A DNA stretch of 64,000 bases from Heterostelium album PN500 (lineage: Eukaryota; Evosea; Eumycetozoa; Acytosteliales; Acytosteliaceae). Location: positions 744,001 to 808,000 of the forward strand of contig NW_008805065.1 of the NCBI RefSeq assembly GCF_000004825.1, given 5' to 3'. A program made the position numbers and the translations under genes. The notes below the pieces were generated by a model that saw only the letters and a list, made by a program, of their open reading frames with translations, was not told where the DNA came from and did not search any database. This document shows positions 10,585 through 20,927 of this stretch, piece after piece (position 1 is the first letter of the stretch; each line of letters begins with the position of its first letter).

Positions 10585-11018
10585 CTTTTTTTTTTCTTCT
10601 ATTATTTATTTATTTACAAATGTTGACAAACAATAAAAACAAACTATTTTATAAAACAATAAATAATGTAATAATAGATGGTTTCAAGTAAGTATTACTT
10701 TATCATCAACTAATTAATCGTCAAAATAGTTTTTTTTTTTTTTTTTTGTCGTTTTTTTTTTCAAATTGATTTTTTTTTATTTTATTTTTATATATTTTGA
10801 CGAAGACAGATAGATCCATAGATTCACACATTATTATTTTTCTGATTCTAATTATAACTATAACTTAGTATATCTCTAAAAATAAGTCTTTTGAAGAAAA
10901 TAATAATGTATTTTGTTTTTATAATTGGTTTGTGTTTGTAAAACGAATGCTACCAAAATCTATTAGGTTGTTGTTATTATTCGATTTTTTTTATTTTATT
11001 TTTGATTGATGTGATTGG
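10585..11018. other. Intergenic, AT homopolymers
   Basis: About 430 bp with long T runs near 10728-10790. It holds the RPAC1 promoter and the 3' flank of the RFC subunit gene. Nothing else supported. Confidence 0.5.
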
Positions 11019-12433
11019 TCAATCATCTTTATTATTTTTTACAGCTTCATCTCTTATTACTTGAAAGCTACCTAACATGCTACCGAGTTGTAGTTTCTCA
11101 CTTGCACCAAACGATAGATTGTATTCAATGTCCGACAGTTCCTTTACCAAATTCCAAAGAGCTGGTCCACCTATATTTGGTACTTTCAATGTCATAAAAT
11201 GTATTTCCTTGATGATATCTGTCAACGATAATCCTTTCTCTTTCTTTAATTCAAGAATATCTAATTAAATAAATAATTTTTGTTAATACTATTATAAATT
11301 ATTATTATTAACATTTATAAACTTAACATACTATTTAATGCCTCAATATAACTTTGATTTAATGACCACATTAAGATCTTCTTGATATCAGTTGGTAATG
11401 GTTGACCTGTACAACGATAGATGGTATCTTTATCGATGGTTGTGCCAACATCGATCGACATTGACGCCGACTGCAATATATTCAAACACTTTCTCATATC
11501 ACCTTCACTCAATGTAATAATTGAATTGAGTGCATCATCATTTACTTTTAATCTAATATTGTAGATAGTTAATTAGTTAGTTTATTTGTTTATGATATAA
11601 TATACTATATTATATATATATGATACATTACGATTCACATTCAATAATCTCTTTCATTCTCTTGGTGATTGCCGATCTTGGTAGTGGACTGAATCTAAAT
11701 CTTGTACATCTTGATTGGAGTGCTGGTAATATCTTTGATACATAGTTACAAATCATACAGAATCTAGTGGTTCTTGTATACTTTTCGATGACTCTTCTCA
11801 ATGCTGTCTGTGCTGGATTGGTCATAGAATCTGCTTCATCCAATATAATCAATTTATAAGGATAGTTACTATAGTAATTAAACAACAATTCAAGTTAGTA
11901 TATTGTTTCTAATCTTATCTTATCGCATTTTCATTATGATTAACATGTTAATCTATTATCAGTATAAAACAGACTTACCTAAACATAAACATTGAACTTG
12001 CAAACGTTTTAATTTGTTCTCTTACTACGTCGATACCACGATCGTCAGATGCATTGAGTTCTAATACCATACGAGAGTAGCTCTCACCATAGAGTTTACG
12101 TGCAATCGCTTGAATCGTTGAGGTCTTACCAGTGCCTGGTGGTCCATAGAATAACAGATGTGGTAATGAATTCTTTGCAATTAATTTACTAACTTTTTGT
12201 TTAGATTATTTTTAGTTAATAGATTATTAGTTTGTTATCATTACAATATGATATAATATTATATTTAATCAATCTAGAGAGGAACACGCATTACCTGTAT
12301 CTGTAATATCTTCATGTGCAATCAGACCACTCAAATCTTTTGGACGATATTTCTCAACCCAAGGTAGTCTATCATGAAACAATTGTTCTTTACTTGATAA
12401 TGCTGGTGTAGGTGTATCTGTCATTCTATCCAT
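11019..12433 (-). CDS. rfc5: Replication factor C subunit 5 (yeast Rfc3 type), 350 aa
   Basis: Five exons: 12433-12295, 12192-11979, 11868-11632, 11552-11332 and 11260-11019. AAA+ clamp-loader landmarks: [20 protein letters not shown], Walker [22 protein letters not shown], Walker [11 protein letters not shown], sensor 1 NYVSKILP, arginine-finger motif [10 protein letters not shown], sensor 2 [14 protein letters not shown], and the C-terminal collar domain. The order and wording fit human RFC5 better than RFC2 or RFC4. The protein loads PCNA at primer ends during DNA replication and repair. Start may be Met at 12433 or 12424 (MDRMTDTP); I chose the first. The acceptor before exon 2 (AAAAAG) is chosen by phase. 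Confidence 0.92.
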
Positions 12434-12613
12434 AATCAATATTATTCTACTACTAAAGTATAAATATATATATTAATTCTCTCCAGTAAAGTAATTTAAA
12501 AGATGATCATCATATTAAAAAAAAAAAAACAAGAAAAAAGGAGGGAAAAATTTTTGATTGAAGATTTTTGAGAATTTGATTGAATCCTTTCATAACATTG
12601 ATAAATATATTGA

Positions 12614-12874
12614 TTCCGATGCAAGGCTTTCCAAGTTTTAAGAGTGAACCAAACCATCGATTGTATGAAGCACATCGACGATTCTACGGAATACTACTCG
12701 CAAATAGAGGATATCGACAACCAACTACACTCTCACCTTCAACTTGTACATGATATCACTTCGAAGGTTATTGTGGTGGTGAGACCCGATAAGTTAATCT
12801 ATGGAATCTACCAAAACGAGGAGATTAATCGTTGTTTTGAATCTTTTAAATTTATTTTCGATCAACAAGAATGA
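12614..12874 (+). pseudogene. 5'-truncated gene remnant, possibly FAD monooxygenase C-terminus
   Basis: An open frame runs from about 12614 to a TGA at 12874 without a good start codon, starting just after a stop. It reads KAFQVLRVNQTIDCMKH, a middle helix, then ITSKVIVVVRPDKLIYGIYQ and a short final helix. The VVVRPDKLIYG strand is reminiscent of the C-terminal thioredoxin-like domain of aromatic-ring FAD monooxygenases (usual LVRPDGYIAW), so I read this as a stranded C-terminal piece. The flanking DNA to 13109 has no matching upstream domains. The family call is a weak guess; it could instead be the last exon of something I cannot assemble. Confidence 0.3.
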
Positions 12875-13109
12875 TAATTCTATTAACTTTTAGAATAGAT
12901 TTAATAAAATTTTGGGTTCCAAGCAAACCTCAAATTAATCAAAGATTTTTTACATTAATTTATTTATTGATAAATTAAAAATTTAAGTTAATTTTAATCA
13001 GTGAGAGGGGTTTGATGATAGTGTTAATCTCAATAAATAATAATAAATAATTTTTTGTAGTTATTAATTTTTTAACATTTTTCAAAACTAAATAGATTAG
13101 TTAACAATA

Positions 13110-13908
13110 ATGATTAATTTAAAACATATTTTAATCAATTTAGTAATTTTACAGATCTTCTCATTATCTTTGTTTCCCTTTAATTTTACTTCTATTCAAA
13201 CAAAATGGTATTCTATTAAAACTGAGATAGACCCTAAAACTGGTGCATTTAATTTAACTACATATGATTCAGTTTGGGTATTTACAGAAACAGTATGTAT
13301 TTTAGGAAAACGATTCTACTATTTTATTAATTAATACAAATTAGCATAATTCTTCTGGAATATTCAAAAGTAATGAGACTTATAGTCATATGGAAAGACC
13401 ACCACCTCAATTGTTTGGAGACCTTTTTTCTTTAATGTTCAATTGCATGTGGATTATACTCATTTTGAATATATTTGTATTATGTTCACAATATTGTGAA
13501 ATTAAACCGAAGCAAGCAATTGTCGCTTCTATATTGGCAGTAATGACTACAGCTATTATTCTTGCACTCCATATAGTAACGATTATCTATATTATTACTC
13601 TACCCAATTCATTTAGAAAAAGATATAATTGTCATTCAAAATGGTGTGCCAGTTTGGCTGGGAAACAAGAAAGAGATGAATGGGGACCAAGAGTTGGACT
13701 TTACTTCTGTCTTGTGTGCTTTGTTTGTTGTTTAGTTTGCCTTATCCTCGCAATAGTCAGAGTCGGAATGTGCATAAAATACATGAATAGAATTCAAAAG
13801 GAATCATCAGTACCTCTTAAACCAATACAACCAAAAAAATCAAAACAAGCAGAGCCAACTTTAACTAATCTTCAAATTAATGATCTTGAAGCTCAAATTC
13901 ATTTTTAA
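13110..13908 (+). CDS. Four-helix integral membrane protein, 248 aa
   Basis: Two exons, 13110-13292 and 13345-13908, joined by a 52-bp intron in phase 0. Predicted layout: helix 1 at residues 5-25 (HILINLVILQIFSLSLF), an extracytoplasmic loop of about 55 residues with NFT, NLT, NSS and NET glycosylation sites, helix 2 (MFNCMWIILILNIFVLC), helix 3 (IVASILAVMTTAIILALHIV), a Cys-containing loop (YNCHSKWC), helix 4 (GLYFCLVCFVCCLVCLILAI) and a polar C-terminal tail. The topology resembles tetraspan/claudin-like proteins and a dictyostelid family of unknown function; no signature identifies a family. Function unknown. Confidence 0.75.
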
Positions 13909-14206
13909 AATATTATATTAATTCAATTTAAATAAAAAAGGATAAAATAATATATTGATACTAATATTTTATACATTATCCTAATTGAAAACTCATTTTA
14001 CCCATCGAAAAATAGAGGCCAAACTCTTTCAAAATTTTTTTAAAAGAATAAAACCAACTTTATATTCTAAATCTACTATAAAAATGCTTTCTATTTATCT
14101 AATTTTTAATAAAACCCAAAAAGGTTTGATATTTTATATTATTACAGATTATCAAGATAGGGCTAAGGGTGAAGATAATAATAAAATACTGGAGATGATA
14201 CGCGCT

Positions 14207-14355
14207 TTATTTCATTTTAATTGTACAATTTCATTTTGTGACTCCCCAAAAAATGAAAAAATTTTGCACAGCTTTTGTGTGTCCATTTTGAAAAAATAAT
14301 GCGAGAATACAAAAAAAGCTGTGCAAAATAAAACCCAACTTATAAAATGAAATAA
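14207..14355. repeat. Palindromic repeat element, copy 1 (MITE-like)
   Basis: 149 bp bounded by perfect 13-bp inverted repeats (TTATTTCATTTTA at 14207-14219 and its complement at 14343-14355). Inside is a second perfect 15-bp inverted repeat, TTTTGCACAGCTTTT at 14262-14276 with its complement at 14314-14328. A shorter relative occurs at 52900-53010. No target-site duplication is obvious. Two nested inverted repeats and dispersed copies suggest a non-autonomous mobile element or a hairpin-forming repeat; there is no coding capacity. Confidence 0.6.
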
Positions 14356-14551
14356 CAACATATTGGTATCATCCATTAGTTCTTGTTGTAATATATTTAT
14401 AATTGATCAAAAAATAGATATTAAATATTGAAAACTTAATAGATTATTTTCAAAAAAAAAATATGTTTTTTATTATTTAGAAATTTTATTTATATTGATA
14501 AAAAGTTGTTTTCCTATAACAAATCAAAGAGTTTTATTTGTTTGAAAATTT

Positions 14552-14788
14552 TTATCTTTGTGTCATTAGGAGATAGACGTTGATAGTTGATTCATTTTGA
14601 ATGTTGAGATCTGAAAGAGTTTGGTTGTTGTCAGTTATTTCATTTCCTTGGAAATTAAGAATTTGTCTATTCATTGGGAAATTCTCCATTTCTTGAATCA
14701 TAAGCTTTACTTTTTCAATAGTGAAATTATTTTCAACTTCTAATATCGTTATCTTTCCGCAAAAAGGTAATTCTATAAATATTTTCAT
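14552..14788 (-). CDS. Divergent stand-alone ubiquitin-like protein, 78 aa
   Basis: Single exon. The whole length aligns with ubiquitin: MKIFIELPFCGKITILEVEN corresponds to MQIFVKTLTGKTITLEVE, then TIEKVKLMIQEMENFPMNRQ, ILNFQGNEITDNNQTLSDLN and IQNESTINVYLLMTQR. It ends in MTQR without the C-terminal Gly-Gly, so it cannot be conjugated as ubiquitin is. Ile44 of the recognition patch and Lys48 are replaced, and Val70 is not kept. The reading frame is intact, so the gene is probably under selection for fold rather than conjugation, or is a recent copy on the way out. Binding partner unknown. It is flanked by intergenic DNA on both sides. Confidence 0.75.
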   Translation of the reverse strand: MKIFIELPFCGKITILEVENNFTIEKVKLMIQEMENFPMNRQILNFQGNEITDNNQTLSDLNIQNESTINVYLLMTQR

Positions 14789-15291
14789 TCTATTGTTTGA
14801 TTAAATTTAAGTAGTTTATCAAATATATAGGATCAAATTTCTTAAAAAAATTCAAAAATTACCCTCAAAACTTAAAATTTTAATTTTTTCTATTTTTCTT
14901 TCCATTGATAAAAATGAATCATAATTCATATATATAAATTAAACTTATAAGTTTGTCAAAAACGAAAAATAAAATTTCTCTCGAGATCTTAAAAACTAAT
15001 AAACACAAAAAACTGTAAAAAAGTGTCACTTTTATTCTTTTGGAGTTTTTCTGAAAGGAATGGTTTTGCAGCTATAAATATTTTATTAAACTAATGAAAA
15101 ATAAATATGAATATAAAATATACTATATTCTATTGAAAGTAGGCTTGACAAGAAAAAATTAAAATTTAAAGTTCAAACATATATTATTTAAGATTCATAA
15201 ATATGTATAATACATTTCATTTCTTTGTGATCATCATACTTTTTTATTTTGATCTCTTATTTATCTTGCTTGTTTCACACTAATTATACCT
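14789..15291. other. Intergenic
   Basis: About 500 bp of AT-rich DNA between divergent genes (ubiquitin-like leftward, cysteine protease rightward). I see only likely promoter sequence, with no open frame of note. Confidence 0.5.
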
Positions 15292-16755
15292 ATGAAAATT
15301 AATTCCTTATTATTTTTCTTTTCGCTTTCGTTTTTGATTTTATTTGTTTCACTTCTGGAGATTAATTATTTAATATCATCACAACCTTCTCCATCTTTAT
15401 CTACTAAATCTTCAAGCACCTCGGGTACAACTAAATTACAATCAACAACAATAATTTCAACTTCAAGTTTTTTAGAATATCAACAACAATTCACAGATTG
15501 GATGATTCAAAACAATAAATCATACACAAACAATGAATTCTTGACAAGATTCCATATTTTTATTGATAATCTGCTTTATGTCAATCAATTCAATTCATTG
15601 ACTGGAAATGATACTGATGCCATGAGATTGGGAATGAATGTATTTGCTGATTTGACACTCGATGAATTCGCCAACACTTTCCTTGTGAAAGATTTATCAA
15701 ATTTCTCATTAAATTCAAACACAACCACTTCCACAACTTCGAGTACAACTACTACAACAGGAGGTGGATTATTAGGAGGATTATTAACAAGGGTTTTAGC
15801 AATTGGAACTGGAGGATCTACATCTGGTGGTGGTGGTGGTGGATTGTTAGGTGGTCTTTTAACATGTTCATCTCAACCATCAAAATCATCTCTTAGAACT
15901 TTAATGGCTGTCACTGTAGATTGGAGAAGTTATCTACCTCCAGTTAAAAAACAAGGATCATGTGGAAGTTGTTATGCATTTGGACCGCTAGCTCAGCTTG
16001 AAACTGCATTGGCCATAAAAGGTCAAAGAGTATCTCTTTCAGAACAAGAAATTGTTGATTGTACATGTACGTTGTTTGTTTTTTGAAAATTTATTACATA
16101 TATTACATATTGAATTAATTTAATATCTTTTCCAAATTTTTAGCAAGTTATGGCAATAAAGGTTGTAGTGGAGGATGGATGACAAAAGTTTATAATTATA
16201 TTTCAGATGCAGGAGGTGTAAGTTCAGAATCATCATATCCCTACAAAGGTGTTGTTCAACAATGTAAACCTGTTGGAACTAAATATGGTATAGTCGTTAA
16301 TAAAGTGACTCTTTTCGACCAAAGCGGAATTGAAAATGCTTTAACAAACGTAGGACCAGTTGCTGTTGCTTTACAGGCCAATGTAAGATCATTCCAGATG
16401 TACAAAAGTGGTGTCTATTATGATGATACATGTGGAGCAGGTCCAATAGATCATATCGTAGCACTTGTGGGTATGGGAGAAGAGAGTGGAAAACAATATT
16501 ATATTGTATGTATTGTCAATTTATAAGTGATTATCTTCAATTTATGGAATTAACAATTAAATATTTGCTAAAATGTCAACAGGTTAGAAATAGTTGGGGT
16601 ACTGGATGGGGAGAAGGAGGGTAGGTTTAACTAAAATTAAGTTGTAAAAATCCATTTTCAATATACTAACCAACTTGATTTCAAATAGATATATGAGAAT
16701 GGTGCGAACTACTAGACGTGTCAATGACCAAGGTTATTATTTAACAATACAATAA
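15292..16755 (+). CDS. Papain-family (C1A) cysteine protease with glycine-rich insert, 413 aa
   Basis: Exons 15292-16066, 16144-16505, 16583-16620 and 16689-16755, all phases consistent. Order: hydrophobic signal sequence (residues about 5-28), Ser/Thr-rich stretch, I29 inhibitory prodomain with an ERFNIN-type pattern (E-x3-R-x3-F-x2-N-x3-V-x3-N), a Thr/Gly-rich insert containing GGLLGGLLT twice, then the mature enzyme beginning near VTVDWRSYLPP. Catalytic Cys lies in QGSCGSCYAFG, His in PIDHIVALVG and Asn in RNSWGTGWGEGGYMRM. Papain enzymes nearly always have Trp after the catalytic Cys and Ser after Phe; here they are Tyr and Gly. Likely lysosomal or secreted. Confidence 0.88.
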
Positions 16756-17004
16756 TAAATCATGAGATTAGATAAAGTATTACCATAAGACAAAATAAAT
16801 GGAATTATTTTTTAAATAAATTAAAAAACAATATAAAATAGATTTATTTTATAATCTGAGAAAAATAAGTATTATTATTATTACACTTGAAGAAATTTTA
16901 AATGATCAACGATCTCCTAGTTTTTTTTTTTTTTGAAAAAAATTGAATCAGATTGATTCGACTTTTAAAAAAAATTGATAAACATATTAATATATATATG
17001 AAAA

Positions 17005-18626
17005 ATGAATAATAGTAGTAATAATAATAATAGCTATAGGTTTTTATTGATAGGTTTATTATTGTTATGTTTAATATTTATAAATCAAATACCAACTGTA
17101 CATTCACAACAAACAAAACAAACAACAACAACACCACCACAAAATGTTAAAATAATAGATAATAGTAATAGTAATAATGTGAATCAGAATCTAGAACAAC
17201 TGTACAGAGGTAAACATACCAATAATTGGGCAGTTCTAGTTTGTACCTCTAGATTCTGGTTCAACTACCGACATATTGCCAACGTGCTTGGTTTCTATAG
17301 AACCGTAAAGAAATTGGGTATACCTGATTCTCAAAGTAAGTAGTAGTAGTAGTAGTTTAGTTGTAAACTAACAACACAAGTAGCTGCTATTCATTCAGTG
17401 TTTTGTTAATTAACACTCATCAATTTATTGATTAAATCGATCGATCTAGTTATTTTGATGTTAGCAGATGATATGGCATGTAATCCAAGAAATTCATATG
17501 CAGGCGTAATGTTTAACAATGAGAATCACAAGATGAATCTATATGGCGATAATATAGAAGTAGACTATAGAGGTTACGAAGTCAACGTCGAGAACTTCAT
17601 TCGTGTATTGACAGGTAGACACGACCCTGAAGTATCGAGATCAAAGCGATTACTTACCGATGATAAGAGTAATATTTTAATATTCTTAACTGGTCATGGT
17701 GGTGATGAATTCTTAAAAGTATGTATAATATTACTCCTATCTATCTATCTATCTACATTGTTAACAAGTATATTTTACTTACTTACTCTGCTTAACTACT
17801 ACTTTCTTTAGTTCCAAGATAATGAAGAGATTTCATCATATGATTTATCGGATGCATTCAAACAGATGTATGAAAAGAAGAGATACAATGAGATATTGTT
17901 CATGGTAGATACATGCCAAGCCAATACATTGTACAAACGATTCAACTCACCCAATATTCTGGCAATCGGTAGCAGTAGACTTGGTGAGAATTCATATTCT
18001 GTAAGTTATTAGCTATTTATTATTATTTTGATCTTGATAACTAATTTGTAAATAATTTATGTATATCATGTATTTAGCATCACTCTGATCCAGAATTAGG
18101 ATTGACAGTTATCGATAGATTCACATATTATACACTTGAATTCTTTGAGAATGTAGATCCTCATAATGTTTCGTTGTTACAGTTGTTTGGAACCTACAAT
18201 TATCAAAAGTTGATTTCACACTCAGAGTATCGTAGTGATCTATTCTCAAGACCATTGGACAAGGTGCCTGTCACCGACTTTTTCGGATCGGTAATGAGAG
18301 CTGACATCACACCGACCATCGAAGCGTCGAAGGAACCTCTCGCAACTCAACCAAAGACACAATCAATAGAGATAACAGAGAAACAAATATCATTAGATAA
18401 CAAAAATATAAATAACAATGTAAGTTTTATCAATCAACAACAACAACAATAATAATAATCATATAAGAATAACATAATAATATCAATATAACTAATTTAT
18501 TTTATTTTATTCTCTTTATAGGAAAACAAACTATCATTTATAAATACAAATTTTATTATTTCATTTACAATTACAACATTATTGTTTTGTGTATTTTCTT
18601 TTATTGGTTCAAGTAAAACAAAATAA
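17005..18626 (+). CDS. pigK: GPI-anchor transamidase catalytic subunit PIG-K/GPI8, 411 aa
   Basis: Five exons: 17005-17335, 17450-17718, 17812-18000, 18078-18419 and 18522-18626. The N-terminal hydrophobic segment (residues 12-30) is a signal sequence. The C13 peptidase core follows: [47 protein letters not shown]-type segment, catalytic His in [13 protein letters not shown] and catalytic Cys in [21 protein letters not shown] near residue 325 matches the family. The last exon encodes a C-terminal membrane helix ([19 protein letters not shown]). In the ER the complex cleaves the C-terminal GPI signal and attaches the anchor. Strong match to human PIG-K along its length. Confidence 0.95.
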
Positions 18627-19209
18627 CATTAAAAGAAAGTGAAAAAAAAAAGATAAATAATAAAATATTCATATAAATTTGTAAAAGTATAACAGTTGGG
18701 TGTTATTATTTGAAGTTCAAAAATTTGAATTTGAATTTTTTTGAAAATTTTGCAATCAAAAATAAAGGAGGTAACCGTTGAAAAAACAAAAAAAATGAAA
18801 ATTGCAGAAATACATTTGACCTATATTGGTAATCTAATACTCCTTTTAAAGGTTATTGTTGTTATTTTTTCTTATCACAAGTTTTTTTACATCTAACTTT
18901 TAATAATTTTTAGTATTTTTTTTTTATTTTATCTAAAATTAATTTTTATTATTTTATTTATTTTTGTTTTTATATTAATTAATTTAATATTACAATAACA
19001 GTTTCCAAGTAATTACATAACATATCACATTAACATTATCATCATATCTTATATTCCATCTTAAAGTGTTTATTTTTTTAAAAATAAATTTAAATAAATA
19101 AATAAAAAGATAAATTGTTTTTTTATTTTATTTTTATTATACAACCAATCTTAAAAGTTTAAACACATAAATATTTTATTTTATTTTTAGAAAATTAAGT
19201 TAAATAAAA
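18627..19209. other. Intergenic
   Basis: About 580 bp, AT-rich with long T/A runs; it includes the promoter of the DPRSP-repeat gene. A short frame near 18795 (about 34 codons) has no supporting features. Confidence 0.5.
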
Positions 19210-20751
19210 ATGGTTATATCATTTATTAAAAAACGTTATATGAATATGACACACCATCATCAGCAACAAGATGGTGATCAAAACAAACAGAATCAACAGA
19301 ATACTAATGAAAATCAAAGTTGGGACGATCCAAGATCACCAAGTAGATCGATAAAGAGAACACCGACTCGAAGACGTAGTGTCATTCAACAACTTCAGAA
19401 TCTCGAAGATCCACGTTCACCATCGATGCGCGTTCCTCGCAGTCCAATTCCAAGCGGATTCAACCGTCGTGGTTCCATCTCGCTGATCGACCCGAGATCG
19501 CCCAGCCAAGGCATTGCCCGTTCGCCATTGAAATTCTCATTGACAGCAGGATCCACTACTCATGAGCAGCAGGAGATCATCGATCCACGTTCACCAACAC
19601 TCAACGTTCCAAGAACACCGGTGGTCGCTTCTGATCTCAGAAAATCTGTCATTCTCGCCGATGCACAACGGCTACTGGATCCAAGATCGCCAACTCTTGG
19701 AATTCCTCGAACTCCAATAACATTGCGCTCCACCGTCCACAATGACAATTGTGATGCCATAGCTCAGACACCAAATGTCCAATATTATAATGAAACAAAC
19801 ATTCCATCCACACCAATCACCAACGAACCAATTCCACTTTCATTCAACACCGGCGTTGAACCAATTACTTTACACAACGAATTTGAATCAAGTCCAAAAG
19901 ATATTATTACTCCAACAAGTCAAGAAGAAGAAGAGGAAGAAGAGGAGGAAGAGGAAGAACAGGAAAAAGAAGAAGAGGAACAAGAACAAGAATCATCCGA
20001 TAACTATACAATCACAGCAGAGGTTGAGAATAATGATACAATTACCACTACTTCTTCCACCACGACAACTAATGTCGATGCAGAAGTAAATATATTACCA
20101 GCTTTATTACCATTTGAATACAATAGCCAAGAAGGAGAAGATCAACAGATAACAACTACCCTCGACTTTGATTTTGTTGAGGAGGTAAAGATTTATACTC
20201 CAACAAAACCAATCGATCTTACACCAAAGAGAAGAAGCCAAATGAGATTGGGACAAATGAAGAATCGTGATATTTTCATATCGTCGCCAACACTTTCCAG
20301 TTACTCTCCGAAACGTTACAGCAATGCAGTCCTTCAGGATTTGAAGCTGTCAAACTCCTCATCGAAACGTAGCTCTGTCACAGAAGCCTTTGGAAAGCTC
20401 AACATCTCTTCAAGTCCATCGGTTTCCTCCACTCCACTCTCACAATCACCATCGATCAGTCGTCGAGTTACTTCAACCAAGCTCACTGGTTTCAACTGTT
20501 CCGACAACAACAATAACCAACAGCAATCAGTGGTCGATGAAAACAATCCCAACATATTGAACAGCAGTCTTTCCAATATGAAATCCAGTGGAAACAATGT
20601 AATTACCAAACCACTGACACCCAAGACACCAAGACTTAGAAATGGACAGTCACCAAGTATCACAAGAAAAACAGAGTTGAGAGCATTGTCAATGAAATTC
20701 GATGGTAGTCCAATGAAGTTAAATTTCGACTCCTCTGTAATCAACTATTAA
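19210..20751 (+). CDS. CDCA3/Tome-1-like protein with five DPRSP repeats, 513 aa
   Basis: Single exon, ATG at 19210. Five copies of a motif DPRSP-[ST]-x2-[IV]-x-R-[ST]-P begin at residues 40, 67, 94, 125 and 157, spaced 27-32 residues apart (for example DPRSPTLGIPRTPI). The same motif occurs in animal CDCA3/Tome-1 (remembered as DPRSPSAGILRTP and DPRSPTLGIARTP), an SCF-linked mitotic-entry factor. Each motif contains two Ser/Thr-Pro sites, so CDK phosphorylation is likely. The rest is disordered: a Glu-rich tract around residues 238-261, Ser/Thr-rich segments, more SP/TP sites and a basic C-terminal piece (TPKTPRLRNGQ). A cell-cycle role is inference from the motif. Confidence 0.7.
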   Translation: MVISFIKKRYMNMTHHHQQQDGDQNKQNQQNTNENQSWDDPRSPSRSIKRTPTRRRSVIQQLQNLEDPRSPSMRVPRSPIPSGFNRRGSISLIDPRSPSQGIARSPLKFSLTAGSTTHEQQEIIDPRSPTLNVPRTPVVASDLRKSVILADAQRLLDPRSPTLGIPRTPITLRSTVHNDNCDAIAQTPNVQYYNETNIPSTPITNEPIPLSFNTGVEPITLHNEFESSPKDIITPTSQEEEEEEEEEEEEQEKEEEEQEQESSDNYTITAEVENNDTITTTSSTTTTNVDAEVNILPALLPFEYNSQEGEDQQITTTLDFDFVEEVKIYTPTKPIDLTPKRRSQMRLGQMKNRDIFISSPTLSSYSPKRYSNAVLQDLKLSNSSSKRSSVTEAFGKLNISSSPSVSSTPLSQSPSISRRVTSTKLTGFNCSDNNNNQQQSVVDENNPNILNSSLSNMKSSGNNVITKPLTPKTPRLRNGQSPSITRKTELRALSMKFDGSPMKLNFDSSVINY

Positions 20752-20927
20752 TAATATTGTACATATATATATTTTTTTATTCCCTCAGTACTTTTGAGAT
20801 GACACTTTATAAAATTAAAAAGTAAAACATTTTATTTTTTTTTTGTGTATTTCAAGGTATACATATTCTAAAAAAGGATCACTCTAATAAACAATTTTTA
20901 ATATTTATTTTAAAAAAAATCAACAAA

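Noticed and set aside
13985-14299. 104-codon open frame
   Set aside because: It has no family likeness, is AT-driven, and its last third is the palindromic repeat element.
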